A stretch of DNA of 64,000 nt from an uncultured Piscinibacter sp. (GTDB taxonomy: Bacteria > Pseudomonadota > Gammaproteobacteria > Burkholderiales > Burkholderiaceae_C), in contig NZ_CALFYO010000010.1 of NCBI RefSeq assembly GCF_937952055.1, positions 1 through 64,000 on the forward strand. The letters are read 5' to 3'. Made by a program: the position numbers and the translations under genes. Numbering within the stretch: the first letter of the stretch is position 1; each line of letters starts with the position of its first letter. The notes below the pieces were generated by a model. That model saw only the letters and a program-made list of their open reading frames with translations. It made no database searches and was not told the origin of the DNA. Below, in pieces: positions 46,724 through 54,909 of the stretch.

Positions 46724-47679
46724 GCAAGACGATTCGGGTGGCGCTGGCCGGCGCCGGCGCCTTCGGCATCAAGCACCTCGATGCGATCAAGCTGATCGAC
46801 GGCGTGCAGGTCACCTCGCTGGTCAGCCGCGACCTCGACAAGACGAAGGAGGTGGCCGCGAAGTACGGCATCGGCCACTGCACCACCGACCTTGGCGAGA
46901 GCCTGGCGAGGCCGGACGTGGACGCGGTGATCCTGTGCACGCCCACGCAGATGCACGCCTCGCAGGCCATCGCCTGCATGAAGGCGGGCAAGCACGTGCA
47001 GGCGGAGATCCCGCTGGCGGATTCGCTGCGCGACGCGTATGCGGTGGTCGGGATGCAGGAGCAGACCGCTCTGGTGGCGATGTGCGGCCACACGCGGCGC
47101 TTCAACCCCAGCCACCAGTGGGTGCGCAAGAGGATCCTCGCCGGCGAGTTCAACATCCAGCAGATGGACGTGCAGACCTACTTCTTCCGGCGCACGAACA
47201 TGAACGCGCTCGGCCAGGCGCGCAGCTGGACCGACCACCTGCTGTGGCACCACGCCGCGCACACGGTGGACCTGTTCGCCTACCAGGCGCGCAGCCCGAT
47301 CGTGAAGGCCAACGCCATCCAGGGGCCGATCCATCCGACCCTGGGCATTGCGATGGACATGTCCATCCAGCTCAAGGCCGCGAATGGCGCGATCTGCACG
47401 CTCAGCCTGTCGTTCAACAACGACGGGCCGCTGGGCACCTTCTTCCGCTACATCGGCGACAGCGGCACCTACATCGCGCGCTACGACGACCTGGTCACCG
47501 GCAAGGACGAGAAGATCGACGTGTCGAAGGTGGACGTGTCGATGAACGGCATCGAGTTGCAGGACCGCGAGTTCTTCGCTGCCATCCGGGAAGGCCGCGA
47601 GCCGAACGCGAGCGCGGCCCAGGTGCTGCCCTGCTACGAGGTGCTGCACGACCTGGAGCGCCAACTGGCGCAGGGCTGA
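46720..47679 (+). CDS. ligC: 4-Carboxy-2-hydroxymuconate-6-semialdehyde dehydrogenase
   Basis: 319 residues of the Gfo/Idh/MocA family. The N-terminal Rossmann motif is VALAGAGAFGIKHLDAI, and AEIPLADS carries the position usually EKP in family members. The C-terminal sheet includes WHHAAHTVDLFAYQ with the active-site His. LigC oxidises the hemiacetal of the LigAB product with NADP+ to 2-pyrone-4,6-dicarboxylate, the substrate of LigI. Its order after ligAB is the classical one. Confidence 0.95.
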   Translation: MSKTIRVALAGAGAFGIKHLDAIKLIDGVQVTSLVSRDLDKTKEVAAKYGIGHCTTDLGESLARPDVDAVILCTPTQMHASQAIACMKAGKHVQAEIPLADSLRDAYAVVGMQEQTALVAMCGHTRRFNPSHQWVRKRILAGEFNIQQMDVQTYFFRRTNMNALGQARSWTDHLLWHHAAHTVDLFAYQARSPIVKANAIQGPIHPTLGIAMDMSIQLKAANGAICTLSLSFNNDGPLGTFFRYIGDSGTYIARYDDLVTGKDEKIDVSKVDVSMNGIELQDREFFAAIREGREPNASAAQVLPCYEVLHDLERQLAQG

Positions 47680-47690
47680 GCGAGGCAGCC

Positions 47691-48689
47691 ATGAAGACGC
47701 GGCGGATCGGCCCCTTCGAGGTCTCGGCCATCGGGCTGGGCTGCATGAACCTCAGCCATGCCTATGGCGCACCGCCGCCGGAAGACGCCGCGCAGGCCCT
47801 GCTGCGCGAAGCGCTCGATCTCGGCGTGACCTTCTTCGACACTGCCGCGCTCTACGGCTTCGGCGCCAACGAGGAATTGGTCGGCCGCACGCTGGTGCAG
47901 GATCGCGCGAAGTTCGTGCTGGCGAGCAAGTGCGGACTGCATGGTGTGAAGGACGGCAACGGCTTCAAGCGCGTCGTCGACGGCCGGCCCGAGACGCTGA
48001 AGTGGAGCTGCGAGCAGAGCCTGAAGCGGCTGCGCACCGACCACATCGACCTGTTCTACCTGCACCGCTGGGACAAGCAGGTGCCGATCGAGGACAGCGT
48101 CGGCGCGCTGGCCGACCTGGTGCGCGAGGGCAAGGTGCGCGCCATCGGCCTGTCCGAGGTGTCGGCCGCGACGCTCAAGCGCGCGCACGCCGTGCACCCG
48201 ATCGCCGCGCTGCAGACCGAGTACTCGCTGTGGACGCGCAACCCCGAGATCGCGGTGCTCGACGCCTGCCGGGAGATCGGCGCCGCCTTCGTCGCCTTCA
48301 GCCCGCTGGCGCGCGGCTACCTCGGCGGCGCGCTGCGCGACGTGGCCACGCTCGACGCCAAGGACTTGCGCCGCAGCATGCCCCGCTTCGAACCGTCCGC
48401 CTATGCGGAGAACCTGAAGCTGCTCGACGGCTTCGAGGCGGTCGCCGCAGAGCTCGGCTGCACCAGTGCGCAGCTTGCGCTGGCCTGGGTGCTGGCGCGC
48501 GGCGAGCACGTGGTCGCCATTCCCGGCACGACGAAGATGGCGCATCTGCGCGACAACGTCGGTGCGGCGGACATCGGCCTGTCCGCCTCGACGATGGCGC
48601 GGCTGGAGGCGTTGATCAATCGCCGCAACGTCGTCGGTGCGCGCTACGACGCTGCCGCGCAGGCTGGTGTGGACACCGAGGAGTTCTGA
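47691..48689 (+). CDS. Aldo/keto reductase
   Basis: 332 residues, AKR13/YajO-like. Catalytic tetrad: Asp and Tyr in FFDTAALYGFGANEELVGR, Lys in FVLASKCG, and His in FYLHRWDKQV. The NADPH motif lies near the C-terminus (VVAIPGTTKMAHLRDNVGA). A role in aromatic breakdown is possible (removing an aldehyde intermediate) but not shown; it sits 11 bp after ligC in the same operon. Confidence 0.92.
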   Translation: MKTRRIGPFEVSAIGLGCMNLSHAYGAPPPEDAAQALLREALDLGVTFFDTAALYGFGANEELVGRTLVQDRAKFVLASKCGLHGVKDGNGFKRVVDGRPETLKWSCEQSLKRLRTDHIDLFYLHRWDKQVPIEDSVGALADLVREGKVRAIGLSEVSAATLKRAHAVHPIAALQTEYSLWTRNPEIAVLDACREIGAAFVAFSPLARGYLGGALRDVATLDAKDLRRSMPRFEPSAYAENLKLLDGFEAVAAELGCTSAQLALAWVLARGEHVVAIPGTTKMAHLRDNVGAADIGLSASTMARLEALINRRNVVGARYDAAAQAGVDTEEF

Positions 48690-48702
48690 GCCGCCTGCTG
48701 CA

Positions 48703-49449
48703 ATGACGCGACCGACCCTGCTGCTGCTGCCCGGCCTGATGTGCGACCGCGCCGTGTGGTCCGAACAGATCGAGGCGCTGTCTCCGGCTTTCGATTGCGT
48801 CGTGCCGCACTACGGCGAACTGGACTCGCTCGCGGCCATGGCGGCGAAGGTGCTGAGCGAGGCGCCACCGGGCCCGCTGGCGGTGGCCGGCCATTCGATG
48901 GGCGGACGCGTCGCCTTCGAGATGGTGATGCAGGCACCGCAGCGCATCGAACGCCTCGCACTGCTCGACACCTCCTGCCACCCGTTGCCGCCGGGCGAGG
49001 AGGGCGAGCGGGAGCGCGCCGGCCGCCACGCGCTGCTGGCGATCGCACGCGCGCAGGGCATGCGCGCGATGGCGCGCGCATGGGCGAAGGACATGGTGCA
49101 TCCGAGCCGGCGGGCCTCGCCGGTGTTCGAGGCCGTGCTCGACATGTTCGAGCGCGGCTCGCCGGCCGCGTTGGCCGCGCAGATCGAGGCCCTGCTCGGG
49201 CGGCGCGACGCCACCGGGTTGCTCGCGCACCTCGACCTGCCCACGCTGCTGCTGTGCGGCCGCGAGGACGGCTGGAGCCCGCCGTCGCGCCACGAGTTCA
49301 TGCACCAGCGCATTGCCGGGTCGCGGCTGGTGATCCTCGAGCAATGCGGCCACATGAGCACGATGGAGCAACCTGCGGCGGTGACGGCGGCGCTCGCCGA
49401 CTGGCTGGCGGCGCCGGGCGAACCGCGCGCGCCCTCCGTCAAGGATTGA
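48703..49449 (+). CDS. Alpha/beta hydrolase
   Basis: 248 residues. LLLLPGLMCDRAVW opens the fold, the nucleophile elbow is AGHSMGGRV (Ser), the acid Asp lies in LLLCGREDGWSPP, and the His is in ILEQCGHMSTMEQP. Likely an esterase or C-C hydrolase feeding the lig pathway, for example removing an ester or lactone from a protocatechuate-type substrate. It is 13 bp after the aldo/keto reductase gene. No family name closer than superfamily level. Confidence 0.88.
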   Translation: MTRPTLLLLPGLMCDRAVWSEQIEALSPAFDCVVPHYGELDSLAAMAAKVLSEAPPGPLAVAGHSMGGRVAFEMVMQAPQRIERLALLDTSCHPLPPGEEGERERAGRHALLAIARAQGMRAMARAWAKDMVHPSRRASPVFEAVLDMFERGSPAALAAQIEALLGRRDATGLLAHLDLPTLLLCGREDGWSPPSRHEFMHQRIAGSRLVILEQCGHMSTMEQPAAVTAALADWLAAPGEPRAPSVKD

Positions 49450-49516
49450 GACAGGTCAAGCCCTCACGGCGCGAAGAGCGGCTCAATCGCGGCTCACGCC
49501 CGGTGAGGAGCCCGCC

Positions 49517-49858
49517 ATGCCCACCCCCATTCCCGGCACCACGCTGTTCGACAGCGTCCAGGCCCGCAAGGGCTATGCGCTGAACAAGATGTGCTTCTCG
49601 TTCAACGACGCGGCCAACCGCGAGGCCTTCCTGCGCGACGAGGAAGGCTACTGCGCGCGCTACCGGCTCAACCCCGAGCAGCGCGAGGCGGTGAGGGCGC
49701 GCAACGTGCTGGCGATGATCGCCGCCGGCGGCAACGTCTACTACCTGGCCAAGCTCGCCGGCATCTTCGGGCTGGACGTGCAGGACCTCGGCGCACAGCA
49801 GACCGGCATGACCAAGGATGCCTTCAAGGCGAAGCTGGTCGAGGCGGGAAGGAGCTGA
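49517..49858 (+). CDS. Second LigA-like dioxygenase alpha subunit
   Basis: 113 residues, clearly homologous to the LigA at 45490: IPGTTLFDSVQARKGYALNKMCFSF against its counterpart, AGGNVYYLAKLAG, and DLGAQQTGMTKDAFKAKLVEAG. It is 11 residues shorter and lacks the C-terminal DPRWGRN-type tail. GAGGAG lies about seven bases before the ATG. Paired with the second LigB-like gene 1 bp downstream. Confidence 0.92.
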   Translation: MPTPIPGTTLFDSVQARKGYALNKMCFSFNDAANREAFLRDEEGYCARYRLNPEQREAVRARNVLAMIAAGGNVYYLAKLAGIFGLDVQDLGAQQTGMTKDAFKAKLVEAGRS

Positions 49859-49859
49859 C

Positions 49860-50708
49860 ATGGCCAGGATCGTCGGCGGCATCATGAGTTCGCACGTGCC
49901 GGCCATCGGCCGCGCCATCGCCCGCAACCTGCAGCAGGATCCCTACTGGCAGCCGTGGTTCGCCGGTTTCCCGCCGGTGCACCAGTGGCTGGCGGAGGTC
50001 AAGCCCGACGTGGCGGTGGTGGTCTACAACGACCACGGGCTGAACTTCTTCCTCGACAAGATGCCCACCTTCGCGGTGGGCGCCGCGCCGGAGTACCGCA
50101 ATGCGGACGAAGGCTGGGGCATTCCGGTGGTGCCACCGTTTCAGGGTGACCTCGACCTGTCGTGGCACCTGATCGAATCGCTGGTGCGCGACGAGTTCGA
50201 CGTGACCACCTGCCAGGAGATGTTCGTCGACCATGCCTTCACCCTGCCGATGGCGCTGTTGTGGCCTGGCCTCGGCGCCTGGCCGGTTCGCACCGTGCCG
50301 GTGTGCGTGAACACGGTGCAGTTTCCGCTGCCCAGCGCGGCGCGTTGCTGGAAGCTCGGCGAGGCGATCGGCCGCGCGGTGGAGGGGTGGGCGAGCGACG
50401 CACGCGTCGTGGTCATCGGTACCGGCGGCCTGTCGCACCAACTCGACGGCGAGCGCGCCGGCTTCATCAACAAGGAGTTCGACCAGCGCTTCATGGACAG
50501 CCTGGTGCGTGACCCGCAGTGGGCGACGCGCTACACCAACCACGAGCTGGTCGAGAAGGCCGGGACGCAGGGCATCGAACTGCTGATGTGGCTGGTCACC
50601 CGCGCCGCGCTGACCGGCCGGGTCAGCAGGCTGCACTCGAACTACCACATCCCGATCTCGAACACGGCGGCTGGCCTGCTGCTGCTCGACAACCAGCCGT
50701 TGCGCTGA
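49860..50708 (+). CDS. Second LigB-like class III extradiol dioxygenase
   Basis: 282 residues, homologous to LigB. Iron ligands H12 (MSSHVPAIG) and H59 (VYNDHGLNFF) are at the same positions, and the C-terminal Glu lies in KAGTQGIELLMW; the acid/base His is in GTGGLSHQLDG. All catalytic residues are kept, so it is likely active, perhaps on gallate, a methylated catechol acid or another catechol carboxylate. The pair may widen the substrate range of the operon. AAGGAG lies five bases before the ATG at 49860. Confidence 0.92.
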   Translation: MARIVGGIMSSHVPAIGRAIARNLQQDPYWQPWFAGFPPVHQWLAEVKPDVAVVVYNDHGLNFFLDKMPTFAVGAAPEYRNADEGWGIPVVPPFQGDLDLSWHLIESLVRDEFDVTTCQEMFVDHAFTLPMALLWPGLGAWPVRTVPVCVNTVQFPLPSAARCWKLGEAIGRAVEGWASDARVVVIGTGGLSHQLDGERAGFINKEFDQRFMDSLVRDPQWATRYTNHELVEKAGTQGIELLMWLVTRAALTGRVSRLHSNYHIPISNTAAGLLLLDNQPLR

Positions 50709-50763
50709 ACCCGCGCCACGCCGGGAGGCGTGACGGCGCACCAAAGTAGGGCCAAGTGGGGTG

Positions 50764-50782
50764 GCGCACTGAATCCGTGCGC
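50764..50782 (+). promoter_or_regulatory. Possible NtrC enhancer site
   Basis: Dyad GCGCAC-N7-GTGCGC (GCACT-GAATC-CGTGC core) matches the NtrC pattern GCACC-N5-GGTGC in eight of ten bases and lies about 60 bp upstream of the sigma-54 promoter at 50842. Confidence 0.5.
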
Positions 50783-50841
50783 TTCGGGATCCTTTCGTGC
50801 GCGCGCAGCGCGCTTATGGGGCATGCGAGGGGGCTGCGGTC

Positions 50842-50858
50842 TTGGCACAGAAGCTGCA
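50842..50858 (+). promoter_or_regulatory. Sigma-54 promoter for the TorF porin-glnK-amtB operon
   Basis: TTGGCACAGAAGCTGCA: GG at 50844-50845 and GC at 50856-50857, ten bases between, close to the TGGCAC-N5-TTGC consensus. Upstream of a nitrogen-starvation operon, it fits RpoN/NtrC control. Confidence 0.85.
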
Positions 50859-50905
50859 GACCTAGGGGTGAGACCCATTCACCTCACCAACCCGGAGCCA
50901 TGAGC

Positions 50906-51616
50906 ATGAAGAAATCGATCCTTGCGTTTGCCGCGCTCGCCGTCTTTGCCGGCGCTGCCGCCGCCGATGGCCTGTCGGCCAATGTCAGCGTGGTCAGCAA
51001 GTACAAGTACCGCGGCCAGGATCAGAGCGATCCGCTGAAAGACGTCGTGCCCGCCATCCAGGGCGGCTTCGACTACACGATGGGCGGCCTCTACCTGGGC
51101 AACTGGAACTCGTCCATCGGCTTCGGCGGCGGCACGGAGATGGACTTCTACGGCGGCTACAAGGGCGAAGCCGGCGGCGTCGGCTACGACGTCGGCCTGC
51201 TGACCTACTACTACCCCGGCACTGGCGCCGACGTGGCCAACACCACCGAGATCTACGGTGCGGTGAGCTACAGCATCGCCACGCTGAAGTACTCGCACGT
51301 GGTCTCGAAGGACTATTTCGGCTATGGCGACTTGCTCGGCGGCGTGAAGGGCCGCGGCACCGGCTACCTCGACCTGTCGCTGAACTATGAGGTCGCCAAG
51401 GGCCTGACGCTGAACGGCCACGTGGGCTTCACCAAGCTGGCCAGCGAACTGAAGGATGGCGGGCTGGTGAACTACACCGACTACAAGGTTGGTGCCACCT
51501 ACGACCTCGGCGATGGCCTGTCGGTCTCGGGCGCCTACGTCGGCGCGAACAAGAAGGATGTCTGGGGCGACCTGAACAAGGGCCGTGTCGTCGTGGCCCT
51601 GTCCAAGGCCATGTGA
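50906..51616 (+). CDS. TorF-family putative porin
   Basis: 236 residues from the ATG at 50906, which has GGAG eight bases upstream; an ATG at 50900 is too close to it. Signal peptide MKKSILAFAALAVFAGAAAA, then a beta-barrel protein: VSVVSKYKYRGQDQS, GFDYTMGGLYLGNWNSSIGF and GYLDLSLNYEVAKGLTLNGHVGFTKL, ending in a strand with a terminal Met rather than the usual aromatic residue. TorF-like genes often precede glnK-amtB in betaproteobacteria, probably giving a route for ammonium or small nitrogen compounds across the outer membrane. Confidence 0.88.
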   Translation: MKKSILAFAALAVFAGAAAADGLSANVSVVSKYKYRGQDQSDPLKDVVPAIQGGFDYTMGGLYLGNWNSSIGFGGGTEMDFYGGYKGEAGGVGYDVGLLTYYYPGTGADVANTTEIYGAVSYSIATLKYSHVVSKDYFGYGDLLGGVKGRGTGYLDLSLNYEVAKGLTLNGHVGFTKLASELKDGGLVNYTDYKVGATYDLGDGLSVSGAYVGANKKDVWGDLNKGRVVVALSKAM

Positions 51617-51671
51617 TCGTCGCGGCGCCGGGACGCGGCGCCGCACTCAATTCAGAGAAGAGGGGAATTCC

Positions 51672-52010
51672 ATGAAGATGGTGACCGCGATCGTCAAGCC
51701 GTTCAAGCTGGACGAAGTGCGTGAGGCCCTGAGCGCCATCGGCGTGCAGGGCATCACGGTGACCGAGGTGAAGGGCTTCGGCCGCCAGAAGGGCCACACC
51801 GAGTTGTACCGCGGTGCGGAGTACGTCGTCGACTTCCTGCCGAAGGTGAAGATCGAGGCGGCCGTGGACGATGCCATCGTCGATCGAGTCATCGAGGCGA
51901 TCGAAGGCGCCGCGCGCACCGGCAAGATCGGCGACGGCAAGGTGTTCGTCTCGTCGCTTGAGCAGGTCGTCCGCATCCGCACGGGCGAGACCGGCAAGGA
52001 CGCCCTCTGA
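51672..52010 (+). CDS. glnK: PII-like nitrogen regulator GlnK
   Basis: 112 residues, standard PII length. The T-loop carries Tyr51 (HTELYRGAEYVVDFLPK), the uridylylation site. The B-loop TGKIGDGKVFV and C-loop VVRIRTGETGKDAL are intact. It senses ATP/ADP and 2-oxoglutarate and blocks the AmtB channel when nitrogen is plentiful. Lies 26 bp before amtB. Confidence 0.97.
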   Translation: MKMVTAIVKPFKLDEVREALSAIGVQGITVTEVKGFGRQKGHTELYRGAEYVVDFLPKVKIEAAVDDAIVDRVIEAIEGAARTGKIGDGKVFVSSLEQVVRIRTGETGKDAL

Positions 52011-52036
52011 CTGATGCCCCACTCCAAGAGACAACC

Positions 52037-53425
52037 ATGAAGAAATTCTTTGCGACTCTCGCCTTGGGCCTCGCGGTCCTGGGCTTCTCCGGGGCCGTAT
52101 GGGCCCAGGCGGCGTCGGCGCCCGAGGCGGCGGCGTCCGTCGCCGCGGTGGCCGAGGCGGCTTCGGCGGCCGAAGCCGCCTCCGCGCCGGTGGCGGCCGT
52201 GCACAAGGGTGACGTGGCCTGGATGATGACCTCGACGCTGCTGGTCATCTTCATGGCGGTGCCAGGCCTCGCGCTGTTCTACGGCGGCCTGGTGCGCAGC
52301 AAGAACATGCTGTCCGTGCTGATGCAGGTGCTGGTCGTCTTCTCGCTGATCGCGGTGCTGTGGGCGGTTTACGGCTACAGCCTGGCGTTCGGCGGCGAGG
52401 GATCGATCATCGCCGGCCTGGACAAGCTGTTCCTCAAGGGCGTGACGCTCGAATCGCTGGCGGACACCTTCAGCGCCGACGTCAAGCTGCCGGAGTACGT
52501 GTTCATCGCCTTCCAGGCCACTTTCGCGGGCATCACCTGCGCGCTGATCGTGGGCTCGTTCGCGGAGCGCATCAAGTTCAGCGCCGTGCTGCTGTTCTCG
52601 GTGCTGTGGTTCACCTTCTGCTACCTGCCGATCGCGCACATGGTGTGGGGTTCCGGCGGCTACCTGCTCGGCAAGGGTGCGCTGGACTTCGCCGGCGGCA
52701 CGGTCGTCCACATCAACGCCGGTGTTGCTGGTCTGGTGGGTGCGTACATGCTCGGCAAGCGCATCGGCTACGGCAAGGAGTCGATGACGCCGCACTCGCT
52801 GACGCTGACCATGGTCGGTGCCTCGATGCTGTGGGTCGGCTGGTTCGGCTTCAATGCCGGCTCCAACCTCGAAGCCACGGCCGGCGCGGCACTCGCCTTC
52901 ATCAACACGCTGGTGGCCACCGCGGCCGCCGTGCTGGCGTGGAGCATCGGTGAGAGCCTGAGCAAGGGCAAGGCGTCGATGCTGGGTGCGGCCTCCGGCG
53001 CGGTGGCCGGTCTGGTGGCGATCACGCCGGCCTGCGGCTCGGTCGGCCCGATGGGCGCCATCGTCATCGGCTTCCTGGCCGGCCTGGTCTGCCTGTGGGG
53101 CGTGAACGGCCTCAAGCGCATGCTCGGCGCGGACGACTCGCTCGACGTGTTCGGCGTGCACGGCGTCGGCGGCATCCTCGGCGCGCTGCTCACCGGCGTG
53201 TTCACCGCGCCGTCGCTGGGCGGCACCGGCAAGGAGGACTTCTCGATCGGCAGCCAGGTGCTCGTGCAGGCCGAGGGCGTGCTCATCACGATCGTCTGGT
53301 CGGCGGTGGTGGCCTTCATCGCCTACAAGGTCGTCGACCTGGTGATCGGCCTGCGCGTGCCGGAAGACGAGGAGCGCGAGGGTCTGGACATCACCTCGCA
53401 CGGCGAGACCGCGTATCACAACTGA
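52037..53425 (+). CDS. amtB: Ammonium transporter
   Basis: 462 residues. A signal peptide (MKKFFATLALGLAVLGFSGAVWA) is followed by an Ala-rich stretch of about 30 residues (AASAPEAAASVAAVAEAAS...) before the first helix VAWMMTSTLLVIFMAVPGLALFYGG. Eleven membrane helices follow. Conserved features include Asp in GGTVVHINAGVAG with the first twin His, the second His in FGVHGVGGILG, and Phe-gate contexts. It conducts NH4+/NH3 inward and is gated by GlnK. The long Ala-rich leader is unusual in length. Confidence 0.96.
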   Translation: MKKFFATLALGLAVLGFSGAVWAQAASAPEAAASVAAVAEAASAAEAASAPVAAVHKGDVAWMMTSTLLVIFMAVPGLALFYGGLVRSKNMLSVLMQVLVVFSLIAVLWAVYGYSLAFGGEGSIIAGLDKLFLKGVTLESLADTFSADVKLPEYVFIAFQATFAGITCALIVGSFAERIKFSAVLLFSVLWFTFCYLPIAHMVWGSGGYLLGKGALDFAGGTVVHINAGVAGLVGAYMLGKRIGYGKESMTPHSLTLTMVGASMLWVGWFGFNAGSNLEATAGAALAFINTLVATAAAVLAWSIGESLSKGKASMLGAASGAVAGLVAITPACGSVGPMGAIVIGFLAGLVCLWGVNGLKRMLGADDSLDVFGVHGVGGILGALLTGVFTAPSLGGTGKEDFSIGSQVLVQAEGVLITIVWSAVVAFIAYKVVDLVIGLRVPEDEEREGLDITSHGETAYHN

Positions 53426-53459
53426 TCCGCCGCCTCTCCCGCTGCCTCCGGCAGCATGC

Positions 53460-53487
53460 AAGGGCCACCGCGAGGTGGCCCTTTTTT
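53460..53487 (+). terminator. Rho-independent terminator after amtB
   Basis: 10-bp stem aagggccacc / ggtggccctt with a GCGA loop, then further T residues (cttttttc). Ends the nitrogen operon. Confidence 0.9.
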
Positions 53488-53573
53488 CGTGGCCGGAGCC
53501 GGGCTTGCGTCGCGACGGCCTCGACCTCAAATGCCTAGAATTCCGCTTCCGAAGCGCTCCCCCGGGCCCTGCC

Positions 53574-54869
53574 ATGGTTCCTCACCTCATCACTGCCCTG
53601 ACCGGCCCGATCAACGAACTGGAGCAGCGCATTCTCGAATCGCTGCCGGCCATCGAGCGCTGGTTCCGCCTCGAGTGGATGGAGCACACCCCACCCTTCT
53701 ACACCTCGGTGGACGTGCGCAACGCCGGCTTCAAGCTGGCGCCGGTGGACACCAACCTCTTCCCCGGCGGCTTCAACAACCTCACCGAAGAGATGCTGCC
53801 TCTGGCGGTGCAGGCGGCGATGGCGGCGATCGAGAAGATCTGCCCCGAGGCGAAGAACCTGCTGCTGATCCCCGAGAAGCACACGCGCAACACGTTCTAC
53901 CTGACCAACGTGCAGCGGCTGATGCAGATCTTCACCCAGGCCGGCCTGAACGTGCGGCTGGGGACGCTCGACGAAACCATCACCGCGCCCACCGAGGTCG
54001 CGCTGCCCGACGGCAGCAGCCTGAAGCTCGAGCCGCTGCTGCGCACGCGCGGCCGCCTCGGTCTGAAGGATTTCGATCCCTGCACGATCCTGCTCAACAA
54101 CGATCTCTCGTCCGGCATTCCCAAGGTCCTGGAGAACCTCCACGAGCAGTACCTGTTGCCCCCGCTGCACGCCGGCTGGGCCGTGCGGCGCAAGACCAAC
54201 CACTTCCAGGCCTACGAGGAAGTGGCGAAGAAGTTCGCCAAGCTGCTGGGCATGGACCCGTGGCTGATCAACCCGATGTTCGCGCGTTGTGGCGAGGTCA
54301 ATTTCAGCGACGGCTCCGGCGCCGACTGCCTGATGAGCAACGCCGAGGCGCTGCTCGGCAAGATCCGCCGAAAGTACAAGGAGTACGGCATCAACGAGAA
54401 GCCGTTCATCATCGTCAAGGCCGACGCAGGCACCTACGGCATGGGCATCATGACCGTGCGCGACCCGAAGGAACTGGCCGAGCTGAACCGCAAGACGCGC
54501 AACAAGATGAGCGTCATCAAGGACGGCCAGGAGGTCAGCGAAGTGATCCTGCAGGAGGGCGTGCCGACCTACGAGCGCGTCAACGACGCCGTGGCCGAGC
54601 CGGTGGTCTACATGATCGACCGCTACGTGGTCGGTGGCTTCTACCGCGTCAACGCCGAGCGCGGCATCGACGAGAACCTGAACTCGCCGGGAGCGAGCTT
54701 CGTGCCGCTGGCCTTTGCCGAGAGCGGCCACCTGCCCAAGCCCGGCGTCAAGCCGGGCGCGAGCGCGCCGAACCGCTTCTACATGTACGGCGTGATTGCG
54801 CGCCTGGCCATGGTCGCGGCCAGCTACGAGTTGGAAGCGACCGACCCCGACGCCGAAATCTACGAGTGA
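53574..54869 (+). CDS. gshA: Glutamate-cysteine ligase (PF08886-type GshA)
   Basis: 431 residues. This is the betaproteobacterial/Acidithiobacillus-type GshA, unrelated in sequence to the enterobacterial enzyme: RWFRLEWMEHTPPFYTSVDVRNAGFKLAPVDTNLFPGGFNN near the start, CTILLNNDLSSGIP in the middle, and an ATP-grasp-like segment IIVKADAGTYGMGIMTVRDPKE. It makes gamma-glutamylcysteine, the first step of glutathione synthesis; gshB is 5 kb downstream. The frame is open back to 53475, but the family begins as MVPHLITALTGP, so the ATG at 53574 was chosen despite a weak ribosome site. Confidence 0.93.
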   Translation: MVPHLITALTGPINELEQRILESLPAIERWFRLEWMEHTPPFYTSVDVRNAGFKLAPVDTNLFPGGFNNLTEEMLPLAVQAAMAAIEKICPEAKNLLLIPEKHTRNTFYLTNVQRLMQIFTQAGLNVRLGTLDETITAPTEVALPDGSSLKLEPLLRTRGRLGLKDFDPCTILLNNDLSSGIPKVLENLHEQYLLPPLHAGWAVRRKTNHFQAYEEVAKKFAKLLGMDPWLINPMFARCGEVNFSDGSGADCLMSNAEALLGKIRRKYKEYGINEKPFIIVKADAGTYGMGIMTVRDPKELAELNRKTRNKMSVIKDGQEVSEVILQEGVPTYERVNDAVAEPVVYMIDRYVVGGFYRVNAERGIDENLNSPGASFVPLAFAESGHLPKPGVKPGASAPNRFYMYGVIARLAMVAASYELEATDPDAEIYE

Positions 54870-54909
54870 GGGCGGGGCTGCGAGCGCGGCCACCCCTACA
54901 CTCCTTCCC

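Noticed and set aside
40109..50763. The 12-mer ccaagtggggtg occurs at 40109-40120 and 50752-50763, flanking the protocatechuate cluster in the same orientation
   Set aside because: A short GC-rich direct repeat may be chance; no integrase, tRNA or target duplication accompanies it, so it is not called an attachment site.
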